Assembly: GCF_014197535.1 (NCBI RefSeq)
Contig: NZ_JACIFV010000010.1
Location: 114,148-178,147 of the forward strand
From: Rhizobium aethiopicum
Lineage (GTDB): Bacteria; Pseudomonadota; Alphaproteobacteria; Rhizobiales; Rhizobiaceae
DNA: 64,000 bases
Direction: 5' to 3'
Within the stretch, counting starts at the first letter, position 1. Each line of letters begins with the position of its first letter. The notes beneath the pieces were generated by a model. It saw nothing but the letters and a program-made list of their open reading frames with translations, was not told the DNA's origin and made no database searches. Below are positions 1 to 8,240 of the stretch, in pieces. Position numbers and translations under genes: made by a program.

Positions 1-18
1 AAGCCAGAAGGATGTCGC

Positions 19-867
19 ATGAAAGGGGCCGGTGCGATGATCGATGAATGGTACCCGGTGGGGCTCTTCAGTAAGCTCACCGAGGCAGGAAGCAAGACCG
101 CCTTGATGGGCGAGCCCATAGAGGTGATGCGCACGGCTGATGGTGCGGCGCGGGTCACATCGGGCGATGGACGTGCCCTGCCCGTCCGCGTCCGCTATGG
201 TCACGTCTGGTCTTCTCTTGGCACCCCCGCCAAGGAGCTCTTCGCCATTCCCGAAGCCGATCAGCCCGGCCGCCGCTTTGTCGACGTTGGGGTCGTGCGA
301 GTACGCTGCTCTCCCTTAAGAGCAGTCGAGAACTTCCTCGATATCGCGCATTTTCCTTTCGTCCATACCGATATTCTCGGCGCCGAACCGCACACGGAGG
401 TCGAAAATTACAAAGTCGAGATCCGCGAGGAGGAGGATGAAGTCTGGGCGACGCAGGTGAAGTTCTACCAACCGCAGGCTGCAAAGTCGGCGACCGGCGG
501 GATAACCACCGAGTATATGTACCGGGTGCCGGCCCCGACCTGCTCGGTGCTTTACAAGACCTGCCCTCCCCGCCCGGAGGAGTGGGATGTCATAACTCTG
601 TTCGTCCAGCCGCTTGCGGAAGACCTTTGCGATGTGTGGCCGTGGATGGCCCTCTTCGACGACGTGACGCCAATGACAGACCTCATCCATTTTCAGCAAA
701 TGATTTTCCTGCAGGATCGGTCGATCCTCGAAAACCAGATCCCGGCACTTCTGCCGCTCGATCCCGGCATGGAAATTCCGACCAGGGCCGACCTGACCTC
801 GATCGCTTACCGGCGCTGGCTGAAGCGCCACAACTATCTCTATGGCGCGCAGCTGGTCGCACAATGA
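19..867 (+). CDS. Rieske-less non-haem iron oxygenase (NdmC-like)
   Basis: This is a member of the ring-hydroxylating oxygenase alpha-subunit superfamily. The mononuclear iron site is visible: N105, D108, H111 and H116 in NFLDIAHFPFVH, with D233 in LQDRS as the likely third ligand. The N-terminal segment starts like a Rieske domain (WYPVG near residue 11, then GEPIEV), but the two Cys/His motifs that bind the [2Fe-2S] cluster are absent and the chain runs straight on to ALPVRVRYGHVWSSLG. At about 280 residues it is much shorter than usual alpha subunits (330-450). From family knowledge, NdmC of caffeine-degrading Pseudomonas putida has this same cluster-less form and receives electrons from an extra Rieske domain on the reductase NdmD. 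The next gene is GST-like, as NdmE is. An alternative ATG lies at 37. The substrate is inferred to be purine-like. Confidence 0.8.
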   Translation: MKGAGAMIDEWYPVGLFSKLTEAGSKTALMGEPIEVMRTADGAARVTSGDGRALPVRVRYGHVWSSLGTPAKELFAIPEADQPGRRFVDVGVVRVRCSPLRAVENFLDIAHFPFVHTDILGAEPHTEVENYKVEIREEEDEVWATQVKFYQPQAAKSATGGITTEYMYRVPAPTCSVLYKTCPPRPEEWDVITLFVQPLAEDLCDVWPWMALFDDVTPMTDLIHFQQMIFLQDRSILENQIPALLPLDPGMEIPTRADLTSIAYRRWLKRHNYLYGAQLVAQ

Positions 868-1523
868 AGCTCTACGACTACATCCTCTCACCGAGCTGCT
901 ACAAGATCCGCCTGATGGCTGCGATCCTCGGTGTCAAGCTGGACATCCGCCCGGTCGACTTCCATCCCGGCATGGAACATCGCGGTCCTGAGCTTATGGC
1001 GCTCAATCCGGCCGGCTCGATCCCGATCCTCGTGGACGGTGATCTCGTGCTGACCGAATCTTCGGCCATGCTGGCATTTCTCGCCGCGCGGAGCGGGCCT
1101 GATTGGCTGGGTCTGAACGCGCCCGAGGAAGCGGCGCGCGTGCAACAATGGCTCTCTTTTTCGCATCGGCTGACGACAAATCTCGGTGGGGCACGGCTGC
1201 ATCAGATGCTGCTGCGCCCCGGCAATATCGAGGCCCTGCAGGCACAAGGGATCGCGGCGCTGCGCGAACTCGAAGCCGGGCTTTTTGAGCAGCGGCTCCG
1301 CGACATGCGGTTTCTGGCGTCGGACCATGCGACGATCGCCGACATCGCCTGTTTCCCGTATGTGGCGCTGGCGCCGGATGGCGGAATCTCGCTCGACCCC
1401 TATCCGAACATTAGGCTTTGGCTGCGTGCCATCCGCAGCCTTGAAGGTTTTATCGAAATGCCCGGCATCCACCGGCTGCACGAATTGAAGCCCGACCCTC
1501 ATCCCGCCAACGAGGAGAGGTGA
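864..1523 (+). CDS. Glutathione S-transferase-like protein (NdmE-like)
   Basis: The protein has 219 residues and GST architecture: an N-terminal thioredoxin-like fold (MKLYDYILSPSCYKIRL, then NPAGSIPILVDGDLVLTES with the usual cis-Pro and Ser) and a C-terminal helical domain with the IADI-x-FPY segment. The ATG overlaps the TGA of the upstream oxygenase gene (ATGA), so the two are translationally coupled. In the P. putida caffeine pathway a GST homologue, NdmE, is needed for an active NdmC-NdmD-NdmE complex and is thought to be structural. By position this protein may do the same here; a true glutathione-transferase role is the alternative. The GST fold is clear. The NdmE comparison is inference from gene order. 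Confidence 0.8.
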   Translation: MKLYDYILSPSCYKIRLMAAILGVKLDIRPVDFHPGMEHRGPELMALNPAGSIPILVDGDLVLTESSAMLAFLAARSGPDWLGLNAPEEAARVQQWLSFSHRLTTNLGGARLHQMLLRPGNIEALQAQGIAALRELEAGLFEQRLRDMRFLASDHATIADIACFPYVALAPDGGISLDPYPNIRLWLRAIRSLEGFIEMPGIHRLHELKPDPHPANEER

Positions 1524-1524
1524 G

Positions 1525-2904
1525 ATGACAGGCTACCTGCTGAAAAACTGCGCGGCCATTATCGTCGACGACAGCAACGGACCGGCCGTGCGCCGGAACG
1601 CCGATCTGCTGACCAGCGGTCCGGCGATCCAGGCGATCGGACAGAACTTGTCGCAAGAGGCCCTGCCTGCCGATACGATCGTCCAGGATGCATCCGGCTG
1701 GTTCGTCTATCCGGGCCTCGTCAACACCCATCACCACTTCTTCCAATGCTTCGTGCGAAATCGGGCCGATCTCGACTGGACGAAGCTCTCCGTGATCGAA
1801 TGGCTCGACCGAATTTATCCGATCTTCTCACGGTTGAACGAGGATTGCTTCTATCATTCGTCGGTCACAGCTATGGCCGAGATGATCAAGCATGGCTGCA
1901 CGACAGCCTTCGACCACCAATATTGTTTCCCCCGGCACGCCGGAAAGCGTCTGATCGATCGCCAGTTCGAGGCGGCCGATCTCCTCGGCATGCGTTTCCA
2001 CGCCGGCCGCGGTGGCAACACGCTGCCGAAGTCCGAGGGCTCGACGATCCCGGACGCCATGCTGGAAACCACGGACGAGTTCATCGCCGATTGCGCCCGG
2101 CTGATCGACAGCTACCACGATGCCGGCGCGTTCAGCATGCGGCAGGTGGTCGTTGCCCCTTGCCAGCCCGTCAATTGCTACCGCGAAACCTTAGTCGAGT
2201 CGGTTGCGCTCGCCCGTGATCGCGGCGTCAGGCTGCACACACATGTCGGTGAAGGCGAAAGTCCCGTCATCCAAGCACGGCATGGAATGCGTACGGTCGA
2301 CTACTGCGCCGAACTCGGCTTTGCCGGGCCTGACAGCTTTTATGCCCACTGCTGGGAGCTGACACACGACGAATTGCGCAAGATGGCGGCAAGCGGCACG
2401 GGTGTCTCCCATTGCCCAGAACCGGTCTATCTGGTCGGCGCCGAAGTGACGGACATTCCCGCGATGGCGGCTTTCGGTCTGCGTATCGGGCTCGGCTGCG
2501 ATGGCGCGGCCTCGAACGACAATTCCAACCTCATGCACTGCATCCACTCTGCCTATATGCTGCAGTGCCTGACGGCCTCGACGCGCGCCCATCCGGTTCC
2601 CGCGCCGGTCGATTTCCTGAGCTATGCGACCACGGGCGGCGCAAGTCTGCTTGGACGCAACGACATCGGCCGGCTTGGGCCCGGCATGGCCGCCGACCTC
2701 TTCGCCATCGATACAAGGCGCATGGACTATGTCGGAACCCGCCACGACCCGTTGAGCCTGATTGCCAAGGTTGGGATCGGCATGCCGACCGATCTCACCA
2801 TGATCAACGGCCGCATCGTCTGGCAGGCCGGCGAATTTACCGGCCTCGACGAAGGTCAGCTTTTCGCCGCCGCGGAAGCGGCGCTCGCGACAGTCGAATT
2901 CTAA
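1525..2904 (+). CDS. Amidohydrolase, 8-oxoguanine deaminase / AtzB-TrzA type
   Basis: This 459-residue enzyme belongs to the metal-dependent amidohydrolase superfamily that deaminates or dechlorinates purine- and triazine-like heterocycles in the cytosol. The metal-binding HxH is in NTHHHFFQ (H69, H71). Later come HTHVGEGE, the metal histidine in YAHCWEL, and the catalytic aspartate in GLGCDGAASNDNSNL, which closely matches the GVDGSASND signature of 8-oxoguanine deaminases. The gene begins one base after the GST stop and is followed 21 bases later by a BMP-type binding protein gene, so it is in the same operon. The substrate is most likely a purine such as guanine, 8-oxoguanine or a methylated or oxidised relative. 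Hydroxydechloroatrazine hydrolase is the usual automatic label and is less likely. Confidence 0.85.
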   Translation: MTGYLLKNCAAIIVDDSNGPAVRRNADLLTSGPAIQAIGQNLSQEALPADTIVQDASGWFVYPGLVNTHHHFFQCFVRNRADLDWTKLSVIEWLDRIYPIFSRLNEDCFYHSSVTAMAEMIKHGCTTAFDHQYCFPRHAGKRLIDRQFEAADLLGMRFHAGRGGNTLPKSEGSTIPDAMLETTDEFIADCARLIDSYHDAGAFSMRQVVVAPCQPVNCYRETLVESVALARDRGVRLHTHVGEGESPVIQARHGMRTVDYCAELGFAGPDSFYAHCWELTHDELRKMAASGTGVSHCPEPVYLVGAEVTDIPAMAAFGLRIGLGCDGAASNDNSNLMHCIHSAYMLQCLTASTRAHPVPAPVDFLSYATTGGASLLGRNDIGRLGPGMAADLFAIDTRRMDYVGTRHDPLSLIAKVGIGMPTDLTMINGRIVWQAGEFTGLDEGQLFAAAEAALATVEF

Positions 2905-2925
2905 AAACCAAAAGAGGGAACTGAC

Positions 2926-4026
2926 ATGTCAACCAATTTCACCCGCAGAACACTGATGAAGAGTGCGGCGGCTGCCGGTCTCGCGACGGCCTTTGCCGGC
3001 CGCTCAGCGCTTGCCGCCGACGAACCGCTCGGCATCGCGCTCGTCGTTCCCTCGCCTATCGGCGACGTCGGGTGGGGTCATGCACTTGCCGCCGGCATCG
3101 ATCCGATCAAGGCCGCCTATGGCGACAAGGTGAAGGTCACGGTCATCGAGAACATCGCCGAAGGACCGGACGCCGACCGCATCATGAACAAGACCGTCGC
3201 CGACGGAAATCATTTCCTGATCGCCGGCTCCTTCGGCTATCAGAATGGCGCGCTGCAGATCGCCCGCCGCAATCCGAAGGTGAGCGTCCTGCATGCGTCA
3301 GGCTTCCAGGTCGCACCAAACTTCTCGCCCTTCGCCGCGAAATATTTCCAGGGAACCTACCTGCTCGGCATGGCGGCGGCGGCCGTTTCCAAGACCGGCA
3401 AACTCGGCTCGGTATCGGCCTTCGCCATTCCCGAGCTGATCACCTCCGTCAACGCCTTCACGCTCGGCGCGCAGGCCGTCAAGCCGGATGTCGAAGTGTC
3501 TGTCGTCTGGGTCAATTCCTGGTTCGATCCGGCCAAGGAGCAGGAAGCCGCCAAGGCGCTGATCTCGCAGGGCTGCGACGTGATCTTCTCGAATGCGCAG
3601 GATACCCCTTCGGTGATCTCGGCCTGCGAGGAAGCCGGCGTCTATGCCTTCAACCTCAACTCGTCGATGAAGAAATATGCCGAGAAGACCTATCTCGGCT
3701 GCATCGCCACCGACTGGTCGCCCTTCTTCAAGGCGTCGGTCGACGCGCATCTTGCTGGCACCTTCAAGGGCGCCAACGCCTTCCTCGGCGTTGCCGACAA
3801 GGTCGTCCAGGTCGTCGATTGGAACCCGGCGATCCCGGCCGATATTATGACCAAGATCAAGGAAATCGAGGCCAAGATTGCCGATGGCAGCTTCTCGCCG
3901 TTTACCGGTCCGATCACCAAGGCTGATGGGAGCGAAGGTGCCGCCTCGGGTACGACTCTGACGGACGCAGAGATCGTCGCGATGGACTGGCACGTCAAGG
4001 GTGTCACGACGCCGCTGCCGAAGTAA
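2926..4026 (+). CDS. BMP-family ABC transporter substrate-binding protein
   Basis: This is a periplasmic binding protein of the Bmp/PnrA-like family, which binds purine nucleosides and related bases. The N-terminus carries a twin-arginine-type export signal (TRRTLMKSAAAAGLATAFAG) with a likely cleavage site after ALA near residue 30. The mature part has the typical opening LGIALVVPSPIGDVGWGHA and the family stretch SFGYQNGALQIA. The gene is preceded by a good ribosome site (aagagggaactgac). The ATPase gene starts 3 bases after its stop. Together with the deaminase and oxygenase upstream it points to import of a purine or purine-like compound. The exact ligand is not visible in the sequence. 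Confidence 0.9.
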   Translation: MSTNFTRRTLMKSAAAAGLATAFAGRSALAADEPLGIALVVPSPIGDVGWGHALAAGIDPIKAAYGDKVKVTVIENIAEGPDADRIMNKTVADGNHFLIAGSFGYQNGALQIARRNPKVSVLHASGFQVAPNFSPFAAKYFQGTYLLGMAAAAVSKTGKLGSVSAFAIPELITSVNAFTLGAQAVKPDVEVSVVWVNSWFDPAKEQEAAKALISQGCDVIFSNAQDTPSVISACEEAGVYAFNLNSSMKKYAEKTYLGCIATDWSPFFKASVDAHLAGTFKGANAFLGVADKVVQVVDWNPAIPADIMTKIKEIEAKIADGSFSPFTGPITKADGSEGAASGTTLTDAEIVAMDWHVKGVTTPLPK

Positions 4027-4029
4027 GCC

Positions 4030-5550
4030 ATGGTAAGCCCGCTCCTGTCGCTGCGCGGCATTACCAAGAGCTATGGCCCGGTCGATGCCAATCAGCAGAT
4101 CGATCTCGACGTCGCTGCCCGCTCCATCCATGCCATCCTCGGAGAAAACGGGGCTGGCAAGTCGACGCTGATGAAGCTGATCTACGGCGTCGAGCAGCCG
4201 GACAGCGGCACCGTCGCTTGGAATGGTAAAGCCCTCAGCCTTGCCTCTCCCGCAGAGGCAAGGCGTGCCGGTATCGGGATGGTGTTCCAGCATTTCTCGC
4301 TGTTCGAGAGCCTGACAGTCGTGGAGAATATCCGCCTGATCGTGTCCGGCAAGAAGAGCGAGCTTGCAGAGCGCGTTCGCAAGCTCGGGCATGAGTTCAG
4401 CCTCGAGGTCGATCCACACGCTCATATCCATTCGCTTTCGGTCGGCGAGAGGCAGCGGGTGGAAATCATCCGATGCCTGATGACCGATCCGAAACTGCTC
4501 ATCCTTGATGAGCCCACCTCGGTGCTGCCGCCGCAGGCGGTGGAAAAGCTGTTCGAAACATTGCGCCGACTGCGGGACGGCGGCGTGTCCATCCTGTTCA
4601 TCTCCCACAAGCTGGAAGAAATCCAGTCGCTCTGCGATCGCGCCACGATCCTGCGCGGCGGACGCGTGACCGGCCACGTCGATCCCCGCGAACATGATGC
4701 CCACGAACTTGCCCGTTTGATGATCGGCCGCGACATGCCGGAACCGATGCCTGCACTGCCTTTGGTCGAAGGTGAAAAGCGCCTGGAGCTCGTCGGGCTC
4801 GATTATCGGACGGATCCTTTCGCCGTGCCGCTTTCCAACATCAGCCTGGCCGTGCGCGCCGGCGAAATCCTCGGCATTGCCGGGATTTCGGGAAATGGTC
4901 AAAGCGAACTCGCGGCGCTGATTTCAGGCGAGACTCTGTTGCCGCGGGATCAGCGCGACCAGATTTTCATGATGGGTCAGGATGTCGGCACACTCGACTC
5001 TGCGGCCCGCCGTCGTCTCGGTTTCGCCTTCGTCCCGGAGGATCGGCTCGGTCGCGGCGCGGTTCCCGAGATGTCGCTCACCCTCAATAGCCTGCTGACT
5101 GCCCATCCGCTGAACCTTGTGAAGCATGGCCTGCTCGATAAGGTGAGGGCGAAGGCCTTCACCAGTGATTGCATCCGGGACTTCGATGTGCGCACGCGCG
5201 GTCCGGGGGCGGAGGCCGGCTCGCTTTCCGGCGGCAATCTGCAGAAGTTCATTGTCGGACGCGAAATCATGCTGGCGCCGAAGCTTCTTTTCCTCGCCCA
5301 GCCGACCTGGGGCGTCGATATCGGTGCGGCCGCGGCGATCCGCAAGCGGCTCATGCGCCTTCACAACGAGGGCGTGGCGATCCTCGTCATTTCCGAAGAA
5401 CTCGAGGAACTGTTTGAACTGAGCGACTTTATCCAGGTCCTGCACCACGGCACACTGAGCCCGCCGCTGGTCACGCGTGATACCGATCCGGAAGAGATCG
5501 GCCGATACATGATCGGAGCCCAGCCGCAGCGCCAGAAAGTCACCGCATGA
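4030..5550 (+). CDS. Double-ATPase subunit of nucleoside-type ABC transporter
   Basis: The protein has 506 residues with two fused ABC domains, as in NupA/YufO and RbsA. The first domain has Walker A GENGAGKSTL, signature LSVGERQRVEI and Walker B LLILDEPTSVLPP. The second has a degenerate Walker A (GISGNGQSEL), signature LSGGNLQKFIVGREI and LLFLAQPTWGVDIGA, where the catalytic glutamate is replaced by glutamine. That pattern is normal for the second half of this family. It energises import with the two permeases that follow, and its stop overlaps the first permease start (ATGA). Confidence 0.92.
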   Translation: MVSPLLSLRGITKSYGPVDANQQIDLDVAARSIHAILGENGAGKSTLMKLIYGVEQPDSGTVAWNGKALSLASPAEARRAGIGMVFQHFSLFESLTVVENIRLIVSGKKSELAERVRKLGHEFSLEVDPHAHIHSLSVGERQRVEIIRCLMTDPKLLILDEPTSVLPPQAVEKLFETLRRLRDGGVSILFISHKLEEIQSLCDRATILRGGRVTGHVDPREHDAHELARLMIGRDMPEPMPALPLVEGEKRLELVGLDYRTDPFAVPLSNISLAVRAGEILGIAGISGNGQSELAALISGETLLPRDQRDQIFMMGQDVGTLDSAARRRLGFAFVPEDRLGRGAVPEMSLTLNSLLTAHPLNLVKHGLLDKVRAKAFTSDCIRDFDVRTRGPGAEAGSLSGGNLQKFIVGREIMLAPKLLFLAQPTWGVDIGAAAAIRKRLMRLHNEGVAILVISEELEELFELSDFIQVLHHGTLSPPLVTRDTDPEEIGRYMIGAQPQRQKVTA

Positions 5551-6647
5551 GCAGACCGTTCCTCGCTGCCCTGCCCGTTCTGGTCCGCCGAGAGCGGGCC
5601 TCGCTTGCCGCAACCCTTCTGGCGCCGCCCATTGCCGTCGTCGTCACCGTCATTCTCAATCTCGGGCTTTACGTTGCCATGGGGCGCGATCCGGCTGCGG
5701 TGGTCTATGCAATGCTGATCGAACCCTTTTTCTCGTGGGCGTCGTTCTCCGAAGTGCTGTTGAAGACCGCTCCCCTACTCGTCATCGCGCAGGGGCTTGC
5801 GATCGGCTTTCGCGCCAAGGTGTTCAATATCGGTGCGGAGGGACAATTCGTGCTCGGGGCGATCTTCGCTTCCGCCATTCCGGTCTGGTGGCCCGGCGCG
5901 ACCGGCCAATGGATCTGGCCAGTGATGCTGCTGCTCGGCGTGATAGGCGGCGCATTATGGGCGTCCCTCACTGCCTTCTGGCGCGTCCGGCTCAATGCAA
6001 ACGAAATTCTCGTATCGCTGATGCTGAGTTTTGTCGCCGTGCAGCTCCTCAATTATCTGCTGCTCGGCCCCTGGAAGGATCCGAACGGCTTCAACTTCCC
6101 GCAGTCCGTCATGTTCCAGTACGACGCAATGGTGCCGATCCTGATCGAGGGAACGCGCGTCAATGTCGCGCTCATCCTCGCCGTTCTCCTGTCGATCGCC
6201 GCATGGGTGCTCACGCAGAAGAGCTTCATCGGCTACAAATTGCAGGTCGGCGGACTGGCGCCGCGCGCCGCGAGCTATGCCGGCTTCCGGGAAAGCTGGG
6301 CCATCTGGCTTTCCCTGCTGATCGGCGGAGCCGCAGCCGGTCTTGCCGGTGCAGCCGAGGTCGCCGGTCCGCTTGGCCAGCTGCAGCGCTCGATCTCAAC
6401 CGGCTATGGCTATGCGGCAATTATCGTCGCCTATCTCGGCGGATTGCACCCGATCGGCATCGTTGTCTCTGCGGTTGTCATGGCCGCGCTCTATATCGGC
6501 GGCGACAACGCCATGGTCTCCGCCAATCTGCCGGTTGCGGCGGTCCGGGTTTTCCAGGGCAGCCTGCTCCTTGCCTATCTGGTGGCCATCGCCTTCGTAC
6601 GCTACCGTCTTGCTTGGCGGCCTGCAGCGACGAGGAGCCCGACATGA
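5547..6647 (+). CDS. ABC transporter permease, nucleoside (BMP) family, first subunit
   Basis: This 366-residue integral membrane protein has about nine hydrophobic segments. It matches the larger of the two permeases that accompany BMP-type binding proteins (YufP/NupB type). The conserved stretch GFRAKVFNIGAEGQFVLGAI and a later SYAGF / AAGLAGAAEV region are typical. Its ATG overlaps the ATPase stop, and its own TGA overlaps the start of the second permease. All seven genes from 19 to 7558 can therefore be read as one co-translated operon. Confidence 0.9.
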   Translation: MSRPFLAALPVLVRRERASLAATLLAPPIAVVVTVILNLGLYVAMGRDPAAVVYAMLIEPFFSWASFSEVLLKTAPLLVIAQGLAIGFRAKVFNIGAEGQFVLGAIFASAIPVWWPGATGQWIWPVMLLLGVIGGALWASLTAFWRVRLNANEILVSLMLSFVAVQLLNYLLLGPWKDPNGFNFPQSVMFQYDAMVPILIEGTRVNVALILAVLLSIAAWVLTQKSFIGYKLQVGGLAPRAASYAGFRESWAIWLSLLIGGAAAGLAGAAEVAGPLGQLQRSISTGYGYAAIIVAYLGGLHPIGIVVSAVVMAALYIGGDNAMVSANLPVAAVRVFQGSLLLAYLVAIAFVRYRLAWRPAATRSPT

Positions 6648-7558
6648 ACGCCGTCGAGTTCGTTCTGGCAGGCATGCTGGCGGCTGCGACACCCTTTCTC
6701 CTGGCCGCGCTCGGAGAACTTATCGTCGAGCGTGCCGGCGTGCTCAATCTTGGCGTCGAGGGGCTAATGGCATTCGGTGCCGTCATCGCCTTCATCATCG
6801 TCTATCACGGCGGCGGGCATTTTCTGGCCTTTCTCGCCGCCGGCCTCGGCAGTCTGCTTCTGTCCCTGATCTTTGCGGCGATTGTCCTTGGTTTCAACGC
6901 AAACCAGGTCGCGACCGGGCTGGCGATCGGCATTCTCGGCCAGGGCCTGTCGGCGTTGTTCGGCAAGACCTATGAGAGCCTTACGGTCAAAGCCCTGCCG
7001 AAAATCGCCATTCCCGGCCTCTCCGATATTCCCGTCATCGGCGGCCTCTTTACCCAGGATATCGTCGTCTGGCTTTCACTGCTCGTGACCGCAGCCATCT
7101 GGGCGATGTTTGCCTATGGCAAGGTTGGCCTGATCATCCGCGCCGTCGGTGAAAACCCGAAAGCGGCGCATGCTATCGGCTACCCGGTCATCGCCATCCG
7201 CTTCGCCGCGGTCGCAGTCGGCGGAATGATGGCGGGCTTTGCGGGCGCTTATGCCGCGACGATCTACACGCCGCTCTGGGCCGATGGGATGATTGCCGGC
7301 CGCGGCTGGATTGCGATTGCGCTCGTCGTCTTCGGAACCTGGCTGACCGGCCGCATCTTTGTGGGGGCATGCCTGTTCGGCGCAGTATCGCTGATGGGGC
7401 TTGCCGCCCAGGCAACCGGCCTCGACGTCTCGTCGCAGCTGCTCGCATGCCTGCCCTATCTGGTGACGATCATCGTGCTCGGCATCATTTCGGCGGATCG
7501 CCGCCTGCTTAAACTCAATGGCGTCGCCTCGCTCGGCGAGCCGTTCGAGCGATCATGA
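6644..7558 (+). CDS. ABC transporter permease, nucleoside (BMP) family, second subunit
   Basis: This 304-residue membrane protein is of the YufQ/NupC type. The diagnostic stretch is ERAGVLNLGVEGLMAFGA, which is conserved in the smaller permease of purine-nucleoside ABC importers. The ATG at 6644 overlaps the preceding stop; a longer open frame upstream is only frame extension over the first permease. It is the last gene of the operon. The next gene is convergent and ends 90 bases away, and I see no strong terminator hairpin in between. Confidence 0.9.
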   Translation: MNAVEFVLAGMLAAATPFLLAALGELIVERAGVLNLGVEGLMAFGAVIAFIIVYHGGGHFLAFLAAGLGSLLLSLIFAAIVLGFNANQVATGLAIGILGQGLSALFGKTYESLTVKALPKIAIPGLSDIPVIGGLFTQDIVVWLSLLVTAAIWAMFAYGKVGLIIRAVGENPKAAHAIGYPVIAIRFAAVAVGGMMAGFAGAYAATIYTPLWADGMIAGRGWIAIALVVFGTWLTGRIFVGACLFGAVSLMGLAAQATGLDVSSQLLACLPYLVTIIVLGIISADRRLLKLNGVASLGEPFERS

Positions 7559-7648
7559 TGAAGCCCGTCGGCGTCGGTGGCAATTGAGAGACAACGCGCT
7601 TTCCGAACGTAGCCGCGAACCGTCAGAACGAGAGGCCGCATAATCGTA

Positions 7649-8182
7649 TCAGCCGAGGTCAGACTTCTTCTGCCCCTGAGGTTCAAATTCGACGAGCAGC
7701 GACTTGAGTTCGACCTCCCGAACGCGTCGCGCCGCCTCATCAGGGCTGACCCATTCGAGAATACGCTGGCCCTGCTCCTTGAAGTCATTTTCGATCTCGG
7801 TGACTTCAATCTGAAACACGTCGACGATACATGGCGCCACATCGCCGTCGTCGAATTCCTTCAGATAGGTATAGCGGCCGACTGGTTTCTTCCTCGCTGC
7901 CCCGCGCACGCCCGCTTCCTCCCAGGCTTCGATCGCAGCGGCTTCGAATGGTTTCTTCCCTTTCATCGGCCATCCCTTCGGTATGACCCAGCGCGCGCGC
8001 TCGCGCGATGTGATCAGGAGAATTTCGATCTTCGGCCCGCCATTGCGATAGCGGAAGCAGATGGCGCCGTACTGTTGGCGAAACGCGCCGGCGAACAGCT
8101 TCGCAGGAACCGCAGCGAGCTGCCGCAGCAATGGCTGAGACTTGTCTGGTCGCGACTTGCCGCGTTTTTTCGTAGGCTTCAT
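7649..8182 (-). CDS. Nudix hydrolase with a degenerate Nudix box
   Basis: The protein is 177 residues when started at the ATG at 8182, which has GGAG 4 bases upstream. The open frame reaches back to 8263, but that would overlap the HAD gene. The Nudix region is residues 70-92 (GWPMKGKKPF through EEAGV). The metal-binding E-x2-EE core (E86, E89, E90) and the final G are kept. Two consensus positions differ: the first glutamate is lysine (K76) and the arginine before E86 is isoleucine. This looks like an alphaproteobacterial Nudix subfamily whose substrate (nucleoside or inositol diphosphate derivative) cannot be read from sequence. It lies 58 bases downstream of the HAD gene and may end the ugp transcript. 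Confidence 0.8.
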   Translation of the reverse strand: MKPTKKRGKSRPDKSQPLLRQLAAVPAKLFAGAFRQQYGAICFRYRNGGPKIEILLITSRERARWVIPKGWPMKGKKPFEAAAIEAWEEAGVRGAARKKPVGRYTYLKEFDDGDVAPCIVDVFQIEVTEIENDFKEQGQRILEWVSPDEAARRVREVELKSLLVEFEPQGQKKSDLG

Positions 8183-8240
8183 GACACTCCGTCTCCAGCG
8201 CATCGTGCAGCCGCGCATGGCGTTGTGGGCAGCTCGCGGT

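Noticed and set aside
3298..4902. A 534-codon minus-strand frame opposite the BMP binding protein and ATPase genes
   Set aside because: It has no recognisable domain, and both plus-strand genes are certain. It is an antisense shadow.
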